Below are positions 26,956 through 35,972 of a stretch of DNA of 64,000 nt, in pieces. This DNA comes from Chloroflexi bacterium 44-23. Lineage in GTDB: Bacteria > Chloroflexota > Anaerolineae > Anaerolineales > Anaerolineaceae. Position 1 is the stretch's first letter. Each line of letters starts with the position of its first letter. Both the position numbers and the translations under genes were made by a program. Location: NCBI GenBank assembly GCA_001899005.1, contig MKUW01000015.1:1-64000 (forward strand), read 5' to 3'. Below the pieces are notes generated by a model. The model saw only the letters and a list, made by a program, of their open reading frames with translations. It did not search any database and had not been told where the DNA came from.

Positions 26956-29028
26956 ATGATTACAAATATTGGTTATGGATCGCTGATAATTACGTTTGTC
27001 TTAAGTCTGTATGGAATTGTAGCTGCAATTTATGGTGAGCGGAAGAACCTTTACCGCTTTGTTGAAAGTGCCCGTGTTGCCATGTTGCTGACATTTCCAA
27101 TGTTGACCCTCGTTGCGCTCAGCATTATCACTTTATTGGTAACACAGCACTACGAGGTACAATACGTCTACAATACCACCAGTCAATCAATGCCGATTTA
27201 CCTTAAGATTACCGCTTTATGGGGTGGGCAATCCGGGTCATTGGTGTTTTGGGCCTGGTTGATGTCTGCTTTTGCATCAGCAGTCTCTATCCGAAAATGG
27301 AGCAGAGATCGGGATTTACTTCCATGGGTTATCGTGGTGTCACTGGTGACTCTGGCCTTTTTCCTCTCCATGATCATTTTCTTTGAGAATCCATTTCAAC
27401 GATTTTGGGCAAGTCCTGGCAGTCGGGAAATTGTTGCCATGTTCCAACCTGCCGGTACTCAATTACTTATTCCTAACGATGGTCGCGGGTTAAATCCTTT
27501 ACTCAGACATCCAGGTATGGTAATTCATCCGCCAATGCTTTACTTAGGTTTTGTTTCCTTTGTTATCCCGTTTGCATTTGGGATCGCTGCCCTCATTACA
27601 GGCCGTAAGGATGATCGGTGGATACGCCTGACGCGCAGATGGACTTTGGTGGCGTGGATGTTTCTTTCGATTGGATTGATTTTAGGCAGTCGCTGGGCTT
27701 ATGACGTTTTGGGTTGGGGTGGTTATTGGGCCTGGGATCCGGTTGAAAATGCGGCCTTAATGCCTTGGTTGACTGGCACCGCTTTTCTGCATTCGGTCAT
27801 GATACAGGAAAAACGTGGCCTATTTAAGCGCTGGAACATGATTTTGGTAATTCTTACCTACTCCCTGGTCATTTTTGGGACGTTCTTAACTCGATCGGGG
27901 GTGCTGTCATCTGTGCATGCTTTTGCTCAAAGTGCTATCGGTCCAATGTTCTTTATTTTTATCGGAATCACATTTATCATTTCGCTGGCTCTATTGATTA
28001 AGCGCTGGGGCGATTTGAAATCTGAAGGGGTTATGCATTCCCTTCTTTCACGGGAATCGCTATTCCTGCTCAACAACTTGCTTTTTATCGGCATCCTGGT
28101 AGTTGTATTCTGGGGCACAGTATTTCCTCTGATTTCCGAATTGCTCACCGGTCAAAAAGTAACAGTTGCAGCGCCCTTTTACCAACGCTCGACCGCGCCA
28201 CTTTTTGCCGGCTTACTCCTTTTGATGGGAATTGCGCCTTTATCTGCTTGGGGCCATTCAACCTGGAAGACATTAGGTAAAGCAATGTGGAAGCCAGGTC
28301 TTCTTTCACTAATCGTATTATTGGGGATGATAATTTCTGGAGTTCATTCAATTGGCGCATTGCTCGGTTTTTGGCTGGCTTCGTTTGCCTTTTTTATTAC
28401 AATCCATGAATTTTGGCGAGGTACCAAAGCACGGCACAAGCGCAGTGGAGAGAATTACCTGACAGCATTTTTTCGATTGGCGGCTCGCAACCGGCGACGA
28501 TATGGTGGTTACTTAATCCATTTAAGTGTTGTGCTCATGGCAATTGGTATTATCGGTATTGAAGGATATCAGACAGAAACGCAGGCCAAATTAAAAGCTG
28601 GTGAAAGCATTCAATTATCCGGATATACCGTAACATTTAAAAGCCTGGCTGAATTTGATACAAATGATGGGCGTAATGTCGCCCGAGCAGTTCTTGATGT
28701 CTCTAAGAATGGAAAGAATTTGGGTCAACTCTATCCGCGCCGGGACTATTTCTACGATAGCCAACAACCGATGACAATTCCTGGTGTACGCAGCACAATC
28801 GAAGATGATTTATATATCGTTTTGGTAAATTGGGAACAAATTTCTTCCGGCAGTGCCACTTTCAAAGTATTTCACAACCCACTTATTAATTGGCTTTGGA
28901 TTGGAGGTATCCTGCTCATTTTTGGGTCCTTCGTTGCTGCATGGCCAGATCAAGAGCGTAGCTTGCAACTGGAACGAAAATTAGCCAGTCAGAATTCCTC
29001 TGTTGTGCCTGTTTCCAGTAGTGATTAA
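26956..29028 (+). CDS. ccmF: Cytochrome c haem lyase subunit CcmF
   Basis: A 690-residue polytopic protein with ~14-15 membrane spans attaches haem to apocytochrome c. The WWD haem-handling motif W-G-G-Y-W-A-W-D-P-V-E-N lies at 254-265, and flanking conserved histidines include P-G-M-V-I-H-P-P (about 186-193). The C-terminal third contains a soluble extracytoplasmic region (~545-640) before a last span. It follows ccmE by 48 bases. Confidence 0.95.
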   Translation: MITNIGYGSLIITFVLSLYGIVAAIYGERKNLYRFVESARVAMLLTFPMLTLVALSIITLLVTQHYEVQYVYNTTSQSMPIYLKITALWGGQSGSLVFWAWLMSAFASAVSIRKWSRDRDLLPWVIVVSLVTLAFFLSMIIFFENPFQRFWASPGSREIVAMFQPAGTQLLIPNDGRGLNPLLRHPGMVIHPPMLYLGFVSFVIPFAFGIAALITGRKDDRWIRLTRRWTLVAWMFLSIGLILGSRWAYDVLGWGGYWAWDPVENAALMPWLTGTAFLHSVMIQEKRGLFKRWNMILVILTYSLVIFGTFLTRSGVLSSVHAFAQSAIGPMFFIFIGITFIISLALLIKRWGDLKSEGVMHSLLSRESLFLLNNLLFIGILVVVFWGTVFPLISELLTGQKVTVAAPFYQRSTAPLFAGLLLLMGIAPLSAWGHSTWKTLGKAMWKPGLLSLIVLLGMIISGVHSIGALLGFWLASFAFFITIHEFWRGTKARHKRSGENYLTAFFRLAARNRRRYGGYLIHLSVVLMAIGIIGIEGYQTETQAKLKAGESIQLSGYTVTFKSLAEFDTNDGRNVARAVLDVSKNGKNLGQLYPRRDYFYDSQQPMTIPGVRSTIEDDLYIVLVNWEQISSGSATFKVFHNPLINWLWIGGILLIFGSFVAAWPDQERSLQLERKLASQNSSVVPVSSSD

Positions 29029-29045
29029 GGAGAAATTTTAATCAA

Positions 29046-29570
29046 ATGGGTTTTAAAAAACTGTCTCTTAATCTTGTAATAAAATTCACAAATATATTAT
29101 TTGTACCATTCATGCTATTTGCATTGATAGGTGTTTCCCAGGTATACGCTCAGTCGGGAAATCCTCCAACAGCTGATCAAATCAATGCAATTGCCAAACA
29201 ACTTTATTGCCCGGTGTGTGAAAATACGCCTCTGGATGTATGTCCAACCCAAGCATGCGCCCAGTGGCGCGACGTGATCCGCGATAAGTTGGTTGCCGGG
29301 TGGAATGAAGAGCAAATTAAAGAGTATTTCGTTAATCAATATGGCGACCGGGTACTGGCTGAACCACCTAAACGGGGATTAAACTGGCTGGTGTATGTAT
29401 TGCCACCGATATTTTTTCTTGGGGGCTTGGTCCTGGTATATAAAAATATAAAAAATGCCAGAAAGTTGGAATCAACAATAACTTCCGCACCGATAGTTGA
29501 AGATGACCCATTTTTAAAAGAATTTGAAGATGTGTTGCGTAAAATGGAAGAAAATGGAAAAAACGGCTAG
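29046..29570 (+). CDS. ccmH: Apocytochrome c thiol reductase/chaperone CcmH (CycL type) with four cysteines
   Basis: The 174-residue product has an N-terminal signal/anchor (18-36) and a C-terminal membrane span (~115-132). The thioredox motif L-Y-C-P-V-C (C55, C58) corresponds to the L-R-C-x-x-C of classical CcmH, which keeps the apocytochrome haem-binding cysteines reduced. A short insertion adds C66 and C71 (D-V-C-P-T-Q-A-C), absent from the classical protein. The conserved A-Q-W-R-D-x-I-R-D-K helix follows. Confidence 0.88.
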   Translation: MGFKKLSLNLVIKFTNILFVPFMLFALIGVSQVYAQSGNPPTADQINAIAKQLYCPVCENTPLDVCPTQACAQWRDVIRDKLVAGWNEEQIKEYFVNQYGDRVLAEPPKRGLNWLVYVLPPIFFLGGLVLVYKNIKNARKLESTITSAPIVEDDPFLKEFEDVLRKMEENGKNG

Positions 29571-29578
29571 GAGAGAAG

Positions 29579-30130
29579 ATGGAGAATGAGACAACACCTA
29601 AAAAGGGCTTGTCCCGCACAACGATAATTGTTGCTTTTGCAATATTGCTTGGTTTTCTAGCCTTGTTGGGTTGGGGACTACGGAATGCCCAAGCGGGGCC
29701 TGTTCAGGTAGGACAGAAGGTTCCAACTTTCGACTTGACTACTTTTGATGGTGAAGTTGTCAGCACATCAGATTTGCAAGGAAAAGTAATTGTGGTTAAT
29801 TTTTGGGCTTCGTGGTGTAAACCATGTGAACAGGAAGCTGCAGATCTTGAACGCGCCTGGCAAATTTATAAGGAAACCGACGACGTCTATTTTTTTGGAG
29901 TCGCATATGTTGATATTGAACCAAAATCACGTGCGTATATTGAAAAATTCAATATTACCTACCCAAATGGACCAGACTTGCGAACCACGATATCTACAAT
30001 GTTTCGCGTTCGCGGAGTACCGGAGACTTATATCATTGACAGACAGGGTAAATTAGCTGCCTTTAAAATAGGGCCGTATTCGAGTCTGGGTGAAATTCAA
30101 GCAATGATAGACCCAATAATTTTGCAATAA
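29579..30130 (+). CDS. ccmG: Membrane-anchored thioredoxin-fold protein CcmG/ResA
   Basis: A 183-residue TlpA-like thiol-disulfide oxidoreductase has one N-terminal membrane anchor (13-35), then a thioredoxin fold with F-W-A-S-W-C-K-P-C (C80, C83) and the cis-proline region R-G-V-P-E-T-Y. It should reduce CcmH or apocytochrome outside the membrane. It starts 8 bases after ccmH with GGAGAGAAG upstream. Confidence 0.92.
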   Translation: MENETTPKKGLSRTTIIVAFAILLGFLALLGWGLRNAQAGPVQVGQKVPTFDLTTFDGEVVSTSDLQGKVIVVNFWASWCKPCEQEAADLERAWQIYKETDDVYFFGVAYVDIEPKSRAYIEKFNITYPNGPDLRTTISTMFRVRGVPETYIIDRQGKLAAFKIGPYSSLGEIQAMIDPIILQ

Positions 30131-30141
30131 AGGAGCCATCG

Positions 30142-30675
30142 ATGGATTTAGGGTCGCTATTATTAATATCAGGAATTGCATTGTTTGTACTTTTTTTGAT
30201 TTTACGACCATTTTTTGAAATTCCGGCCGATAAAAAATTAATATCTAGCACGAGCGAGACAATCAGAAATGACCAGCAAAAATCAATTTTGTTGGCTGAA
30301 AGAGATCGCGTTTTGCGCTCTCTGCAAGAATTGGATTTTGACTTTTCGTTAGGAAAAATTCCTGAAGAGGATTATCCGGAGCAACGCAATTTATTACTAA
30401 GACGAGGGGCTGATGTAATAAAAAAAATGAATACTCTTTCCGGAACCCAAACCGAGGTCGATGCCATTGCACAAGTTGAAACAGTGATCGAATACTCACG
30501 GGCAGATGGATTAGAAAAGAAAAAAGTTACGGATGAGGACGCCGAAGTTTTGGCCTTAATTGCTGCGCGTCGCAGAGAAAAAGCAGAAAAACCTTCTTCA
30601 TTTTGTCCACAATGCGGAAAACCTGTAACCGCTTCCGATAAGTTCTGCGCAAAATGTGGAAAGACATTGTCCTGA
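30142..30675 (+). CDS. CcmI-like protein with C-terminal zinc ribbon
   Basis: A 177-residue protein has one N-terminal span (4-22) and a cytoplasmic helical segment E-R-D-R-V-L-R-S-L-Q-E-L-D-F-D ... G-K-I-P-E-E-D-Y (53-78) that matches the N-terminal region of CcmI/CycH. In place of the TPR domain of proteobacterial CcmI it ends in a double-CxxC zinc ribbon (C155, C158, C169, C172). In System I, CcmI binds apocytochromes; whether this short form does is unknown. Confidence 0.7.
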   Translation: MDLGSLLLISGIALFVLFLILRPFFEIPADKKLISSTSETIRNDQQKSILLAERDRVLRSLQELDFDFSLGKIPEEDYPEQRNLLLRRGADVIKKMNTLSGTQTEVDAIAQVETVIEYSRADGLEKKKVTDEDAEVLALIAARRREKAEKPSSFCPQCGKPVTASDKFCAKCGKTLS

Positions 30676-30693
30676 GGGTTTGAAAGGAACATA

Positions 30694-32532
30694 ATGACCA
30701 AGTTAAAAATCGGAATAACAGGTTTATTTTTTGTATTAATGGCTTCTGCGTGCAGTCTTTCATTGGCATCGGATATCACCCCTCCGCCAAGTATGCAGAC
30801 CCCCAACCAGGAAGCACAAACAACAGCTACCAGTAGTGCTCCCATATTACCTCCCGATGTCACCAATGGAAAAATGATTTACGAGCAAAAATGTATTGAT
30901 TGTCACGGACCTAAAGGTATGGGAGATGGAACACAAGCTGCCCAGTTACCGGGTCCGGTTGCACCAATTGGTGATTATCAATTTGCAAAATCAAAATCAC
31001 CCCTCCAGTGGTTTAATATTATTTCCAATGGAAATATAGAAAATTTCATGCCCGGTTTCCAAAGCTTGAATGATCGTGAGCGCTGGGATGTTACCGCTTA
31101 TGTATTATCACTTTCTATGAATTATGATTATGATGAAACCTTAAATACATTCAAAGCGAACTGTGCCACCTGTCATGAACCTGGTAATAATGCAGGGTTT
31201 GATGACTACCTGGACGCCAGTACTTTGGCCAACACAACACAGGAACAGATTGTAGAATTTATCCGGCAAGGACATCAACCGGAAATGCCTGCTTTTGGCG
31301 ATCAATTTGATGACCAAACGATAAGTGCTTTGGCTGCCTATGTACGTGCGTTAGGATTCCGTAATTTCGTATCTGAAGCTAATACAAATGCTCAACAGAC
31401 CCCCGTAAATGAATTAACCCTAACCCCGACCTCATCAAATGGGGAAAGTGTGGAGGTTGGAATTCCATTTACGATAACCGGCTCAGTCACAAATCTAGTG
31501 GAGATCCCTTCTGATTTAATTGTCAAATTAACTGCATTTGATAGCATGAGTGTTGCGTTTGAGGAAGAAATGCCTGTTGATGAAAATGGCACCTATCGTT
31601 TCGACAATTTGGAAGCAGTTGAAGGACGGGTATATCAATTATCGACAACAATAGAGGGAATTCAATATACTTCGGAAGTTTTGCACGCGCCGCAAGTTGA
31701 CAAAAATGGAGAAGTATCTCTTTCTTTACCTATCAATACAACCAGCAGCGACGCCAGTGCTCTTTTTGTAGAGCGATTGCACGTGTTTTTTGATTTCATT
31801 GTTGAAAATAAAGTTCAGGTAGTCGAATTATTTGTCATCACCAATCCAACCGATCAGACCATCGTTCCGGAAGATAGCGCCACACCGATCATTTTTTATC
31901 CGCTGCCTGAGGGAGCCACAAATTTACAATTTCAGCAGGGATCGATCGGCACCAGATATGTCAAAACTGCCGATGGTTTTGGCGATTTACAGCCTATAAG
32001 TGCTAATTCAAGCAGTCAAATCCTATTTGCTTATGATATGGATTATCCTAACAAATTATCGCTCAGTCTAAAAATGCCCATGCCTGTCCAAGCAGCTGTA
32101 TTTATGCTTCCCGCCGGCTCATTAACTATTAAGAGTGACCAATTGGTGTCGGATGGCAATCGCAATGTTCAAGGCATGAATATACAAACTTACTCGGCCG
32201 CAGATTTACCAGCAAACAGCCAATTAGATCTACAGATTTCCGGTAAGATTAAGGTTTCTCCGGCAGCCACTGATAACTCGGCTCTGAGTTTGGTCATTGG
32301 TGGCAGCGTATTATTGATTGCTATCGTTGTTGCAATTTTCTGGTTCAGTTCCAGCCTGAAGAAGAAAAAAATGCTTTCTTTAGTTGAGGGAGAAGCAGAT
32401 CAAGACACATTATTAGATGCCATTATTGCATTGGATGATTCTTACAAAAATGGTGGAATAACTGAAAGTGCTTATCACTCGAGAAGAGATGAATTGTTGG
32501 CACAGATTAAGAAAATTCGGAAAGAAGATTAA
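30694..32532 (+). CDS. Lipid-anchored dihaem cytochrome c with beta domain, membrane span and SHOCT-like tail
   Basis: This 612-residue protein has a signal peptide with lipobox A-S-A-C (C20), haem-binding C-I-D-C-H (67-71) with likely axial methionine in M-P-G-F (119), and a second C-A-T-C-H (157-161) with M-P-A-F-G-D. A carboxypeptidase-regulatory-like and further beta region follows (~240-520). Next come a membrane span (~532-553) and a cytoplasmic ~55-residue tail resembling SHOCT (G-G-I-T-E-S-A-Y). It is embedded within the ccm operon, so it is likely a principal substrate of the maturation machinery. Its electron-transfer partner is unknown. Confidence 0.85.
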   Translation: MTKLKIGITGLFFVLMASACSLSLASDITPPPSMQTPNQEAQTTATSSAPILPPDVTNGKMIYEQKCIDCHGPKGMGDGTQAAQLPGPVAPIGDYQFAKSKSPLQWFNIISNGNIENFMPGFQSLNDRERWDVTAYVLSLSMNYDYDETLNTFKANCATCHEPGNNAGFDDYLDASTLANTTQEQIVEFIRQGHQPEMPAFGDQFDDQTISALAAYVRALGFRNFVSEANTNAQQTPVNELTLTPTSSNGESVEVGIPFTITGSVTNLVEIPSDLIVKLTAFDSMSVAFEEEMPVDENGTYRFDNLEAVEGRVYQLSTTIEGIQYTSEVLHAPQVDKNGEVSLSLPINTTSSDASALFVERLHVFFDFIVENKVQVVELFVITNPTDQTIVPEDSATPIIFYPLPEGATNLQFQQGSIGTRYVKTADGFGDLQPISANSSSQILFAYDMDYPNKLSLSLKMPMPVQAAVFMLPAGSLTIKSDQLVSDGNRNVQGMNIQTYSAADLPANSQLDLQISGKIKVSPAATDNSALSLVIGGSVLLIAIVVAIFWFSSSLKKKKMLSLVEGEADQDTLLDAIIALDDSYKNGGITESAYHSRRDELLAQIKKIRKED

Positions 32533-32538
32533 ACGGAA

Positions 32539-33276
32539 TTGTCTGCCATTATTGAAGTTCACAACTTGATAAAAAGATATGGGCACAAGCCAGTGCTTAA
32601 AAAATTAGATTTCTCAGCAAACCAGGGCGAATTTGTTGCACTGCTCGGTCCAAATGGTGCCGGAAAGACGACCTTTTTGCGTATTTTATCGACACTGGCC
32701 AAACCTAACTTTGGCTCTGTAACGATAAGTGGCTTTCAATTGCCAAACCAATCAGCGCATATACGCCAGAGGCTGGGTGTGGTTTCGCACCAACCGCTGT
32801 TATATGGTGATCTCAGTGCTGAAGAAAATTTAAAATTTTTTAGCCGTCTATATGGATTGCATCCTGCAAAAGATCGTATCGCAGAAATCTTGAAACTGAT
32901 AGGATTGGAAAAACGAAAATTTGATCTTGTGCGTACATATTCACGGGGAATGCAGCAGCGCTTGGCGATCGGTAGAGCAATTCTTCATGATCCGGAAGTA
33001 TTGTTACTGGATGAGCCGCACACGGGCCTTGATCAGGACGCCTCTAATATCCTGGATGGAATTCTTAATCAGGTTGCCATGCGTGGACGAACGGTGGTGA
33101 TGACTTCACATGATTTAGGAAGAGTGGCTAATTTGGCATCCAGGTTTGACGTTCTCACACGAGGATTTATTCAAGCTTCGATAAATATTAAAGATTTACC
33201 TAAACACGGTTTGTTGGAATACTACCAAGATGTTTTGGCAAATTCAGATGAAAAAGTAAAAGCTCATGCAAGCTAA
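32539..33276 (+). CDS. ccmA: Haem exporter ATPase CcmA
   Basis: A 245-residue ABC ATPase has Walker A G-P-N-G-A-G-K-T-T (37-45), signature Y-S-R-G-M-Q-Q-R, Walker B V-L-L-L-D-E-P and switch histidine in T-S-H-D. With CcmB and CcmC it releases holo-CcmE. It starts at TTG 32539 six bases after the cytochrome gene, and its end overlaps ccmB by 11 bases. Confidence 0.9.
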   Translation: MSAIIEVHNLIKRYGHKPVLKKLDFSANQGEFVALLGPNGAGKTTFLRILSTLAKPNFGSVTISGFQLPNQSAHIRQRLGVVSHQPLLYGDLSAEENLKFFSRLYGLHPAKDRIAEILKLIGLEKRKFDLVRTYSRGMQQRLAIGRAILHDPEVLLLDEPHTGLDQDASNILDGILNQVAMRGRTVVMTSHDLGRVANLASRFDVLTRGFIQASINIKDLPKHGLLEYYQDVLANSDEKVKAHAS

Positions 33277-33949
33277 GACATCTTTCATTAAAGCACTCTC
33301 GGCAGTCATTTGGAAAGATTTAATGACCGAACTTCGCAGCAAGGAACTAATAAGCGGCATGCTTGTGTTTTCCCTACTGGTGATCTTTATTTTCAATTTT
33401 TCATTAGAAATGGATGCCAGGACTCGGAATTCTGTTACTGCTGGTGTTATTTGGGTAACACTCATTTTTGCGGGAACAATTGGACTTAACCGTTCAATGG
33501 CAGTTGAAAAAGATCGCGGCTGTCTGGATGGACTCTTACTAGCTCCGGTAGACCGAACAGCAATCTATTTCGGTAAAAGCATTGCCAACTTGATCTTCAT
33601 GTTGATAGTGGCTGCCATCATCCTGCCTGTTTATAGTCTGCTTTATAATAACAACGTCATCTCATTGGGTTTGATTCTGGTGATTTTATTGGGATCAGAG
33701 GGGTATGTTGCTGTGGGAACCCTGCTTTCCAGTATGGCAGTTCAAGCCCGCACCCGTGATATCCTTTTGCCCATCCTTTTATTCCCCGTAATTATTCCGA
33801 TTTTAATCGCAGCCGTGAAAGCATCAAATGGTTTCTTAAATGGGGTGCCATTCAATGAGCTAATGACCTGGATCTATTTGTTAATTGCTTATGATGTGAT
33901 TTTTACATCGGTTGCCTTTATGGTTTTTGATGCGATTGTAGAAGAATAA
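33266..33949 (+). CDS. ccmB: Haem exporter permease CcmB
   Basis: A 227-residue protein has six predicted membrane spans and the N-terminal pattern V-I-W-K-D-L-M-T-E-L-R-S-K-E typical of CcmB. The central E-K-D-R-G-C-L-D-G-L-L-L-A-P-V segment is also characteristic. It overlaps ccmA by 11 bases, consistent with coupled translation of the ABC complex. Confidence 0.92.
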   Translation: MQAKTSFIKALSAVIWKDLMTELRSKELISGMLVFSLLVIFIFNFSLEMDARTRNSVTAGVIWVTLIFAGTIGLNRSMAVEKDRGCLDGLLLAPVDRTAIYFGKSIANLIFMLIVAAIILPVYSLLYNNNVISLGLILVILLGSEGYVAVGTLLSSMAVQARTRDILLPILLFPVIIPILIAAVKASNGFLNGVPFNELMTWIYLLIAYDVIFTSVAFMVFDAIVEE

Positions 33950-33963
33950 ATGGAGGTGTATCT

Positions 33964-34662
33964 ATGAAGGAAAAACCACTTAAATTAAAGATCTTAGATT
34001 GGGTTACGATTTTATTGTTCTTATTGGCGACAGCCATGGTATTTTTTTACGCTCCGATGGAACGTGTCATGGGAGCCGTTCAAAAAGTGTTCTATTTTCA
34101 CGTTGCTGCCGGATGGGTGGGAATGCTCTCTTTCTTCTTTGCCGCAGTGGCGGGAATAATATATTTAGTTAAGAAGGACGAAAAGTGGGATTTGATCGGT
34201 TATTCAGCAATTGAAATAGGGATCGTTTTCACTTTGATTAACGTTGTGACCGGTGCAATTTGGGCGCGTCCCATTTGGAACGCCTGGTGGACATGGGATC
34301 CACGCCTTACAACTGCAACTATCATGGAATTGGTTTATTTCGCCTATCTCATGCTTCGACAGGGGATTGATGACCCGGAGCGCCGGCAACGATTTGGGGC
34401 TGTATACGCCATTGTTGGGTTTTTAAGTGTACCGCTCACCTTTTTTTCAATACGCATCTTTCGGACAATTCATCCTGTGGTGATTGGCGGAAATGATCCG
34501 ACCGCAGTGGGTGCATTCGATATGACCCCATTGATGTTGCAAACACTGCTTTTTAGCATTTTGGTTTTCTCAGTTTTATTTATCGACTTAATGTGGCATC
34601 GCATTCGGTTAGGTCAATATATGAATCGGGTTGATGAATTAAAAATGCGATTGCAAGATTAA
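33964..34662 (+). CDS. ccmC: Haem-handling protein CcmC
   Basis: A 232-residue, six-span protein has the WWD motif W-N-A-W-W-T-W-D-P-R (105-114) and the flanking haem-ligand histidine in F-Y-F-H-V-A-A-G-W (H46), with a second candidate in I-H-P-V. CcmC loads haem onto CcmE on the outer membrane face. GGAGGTG lies upstream of ATG 33964. Confidence 0.95.
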   Translation: MKEKPLKLKILDWVTILLFLLATAMVFFYAPMERVMGAVQKVFYFHVAAGWVGMLSFFFAAVAGIIYLVKKDEKWDLIGYSAIEIGIVFTLINVVTGAIWARPIWNAWWTWDPRLTTATIMELVYFAYLMLRQGIDDPERRQRFGAVYAIVGFLSVPLTFFSIRIFRTIHPVVIGGNDPTAVGAFDMTPLMLQTLLFSILVFSVLFIDLMWHRIRLGQYMNRVDELKMRLQD

Positions 34663-34684
34663 ATTTAAACGCTAGGAGTCCTAA

Positions 34685-34837
34685 ATGGAGCCTTTAAACA
34701 CAATTAATTATTTTATTGCCGGATTTGCCGTGATTTTTGGTGCAATTGGAATATATATTGCCAGTTTGGTCATCCGCTGGCGTAATCTACGAAACGAAGA
34801 GGAAATTCTTTCGGAAGTAGATAACGAGACTTCTTGA
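34685..34837 (+). CDS. ccmD: Short single-span protein, CcmD-like
   Basis: A 50-residue ORF starts at ATG 34685 with AGGAG at 34674-34678. It has one hydrophobic span (about 8-30) followed by R-W-R-N-L-R-N-E-E-E, a basic/acidic helix typical of CcmD. It follows ccmC by 22 bases and ends the operon. CcmD helps release holo-CcmE from CcmABC. Assignment rests on size, topology and position. Confidence 0.8.
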   Translation: MEPLNTINYFIAGFAVIFGAIGIYIASLVIRWRNLRNEEEILSEVDNETS

Positions 34838-34912
34838 ATACCAAAAAAAAGTTTTGACGGAAATTCATAAAATTTCGCAGAGCGATTATTTTTTAAAATT
34901 TATTTTAAAAAT

Positions 34913-35956
34913 TTATATTAGATAATCCCTGCAGATGGTGAGTAAATCAGACAGCATCCCATACGCTGTGGTTTCTGGTCCAGGATCAGTTTCTGTAATC
35001 CCAAGAGCTGGCAGCATATCGGTCTCAAATTGTACATAAGAGCTTGTACCATTAATATTAAATAAAGAGGATGTTGCGGCGACTCTTTCCGGTTGAACCT
35101 TAGCATATAAAAGACTTTTGCCTTTCCGGGCAGCTGAACAAACAAGTTTCCATTTTTCTCCATCTGATTCCGCATCTTTAATCATTTCTGCTGTTATCGA
35201 TCGAATTCCCTTTCGGTCAACCTGGGTGGGGTTTAAAGGAATATCAAACAGTACTGTCGAAATAGCCGCCAACTTAATGGCAGCATCCCAACCGTCAATG
35301 TCAAAATCTGCATTTGTTTCCGTAATTCCAATGCGCTGGGCTTCTAGAACGGAATCCTCGAATGCCATCCCGGTTCTTTGCAAATCAAGCAAGTAATTTG
35401 TGCAAGAATTAAGGATGCCTTTCACGCTCTTTAATTCGATGGCCGGTAAAGTCTCCCTGAAAAGAGAAAATATTGGAGCTCCATCCATAACAGTCGATTC
35501 GAAATAAAATGCCTTGCCACGATCCTTCGCCAGTTTTGTAAGACGAGTGTAACCATAAACAAGTGGGCCTTTATTGGCAGTTATAACGTGTTTTCCGCTA
35601 ATTATGGCTGTTTCCAGGTACGAAAGAGCTGGTTGCCCATCAAATGGGTTTAAAGACGTGCTTTCTACTAAAAATTGAGATGAGCAGTTGTAGAGAAAAT
35701 CTTCCACAGAATCACTTGAGAGAGGGCTTTCTGAGATGATGGAAAGGTTCTGGCCGTTTTCAACTGTTTCCAGCGCCCTTTCCAGGTTAAGGCCGGCCGA
35801 ATCTATAGCTGTGCCATGATGTGCAGTCTTAATACCTGTAACCAAAACTTCAAGTTGAAAATCATCTCGCAAAGTTGCTTGCTTTGATTGCAGCAAGCGT
35901 ACAAAGGCTTTGCCAACATTTCCAAAACCTAACATTGCTAGAGAAATCTGTTTCAT
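34913..35956 (-). CDS. hom: Homoserine dehydrogenase
   Basis: The 347-residue enzyme reduces aspartate semialdehyde to homoserine. The N-terminal Rossmann motif is G-F-G-N-V-G-K-A-F. Catalytic-domain motifs include T-A-N-K-G-P-L and G-I-L-N-S-C-T-N-Y with D-I-D-G-W-D-A-A-I-K-L-A. There is no C-terminal ACT domain, so the enzyme is probably not feedback-inhibited through ACT. AAGGAG precedes ATG 35956. It lies 16 bases from the SCO1664-like gene upstream on the same strand. Confidence 0.93.
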   Translation of the reverse strand: MKQISLAMLGFGNVGKAFVRLLQSKQATLRDDFQLEVLVTGIKTAHHGTAIDSAGLNLERALETVENGQNLSIISESPLSSDSVEDFLYNCSSQFLVESTSLNPFDGQPALSYLETAIISGKHVITANKGPLVYGYTRLTKLAKDRGKAFYFESTVMDGAPIFSLFRETLPAIELKSVKGILNSCTNYLLDLQRTGMAFEDSVLEAQRIGITETNADFDIDGWDAAIKLAAISTVLFDIPLNPTQVDRKGIRSITAEMIKDAESDGEKWKLVCSAARKGKSLLYAKVQPERVAATSSLFNINGTSSYVQFETDMLPALGITETDPGPETTAYGMLSDLLTICRDYLI

Positions 35957-35972
35957 TTTTAACTCCTTTTTC

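Noticed and set aside
30372..30866. 164-codon minus-strand frame across the CcmI-like and cytochrome genes
   Set aside because: It is antisense to two well-supported genes and has no family resemblance.
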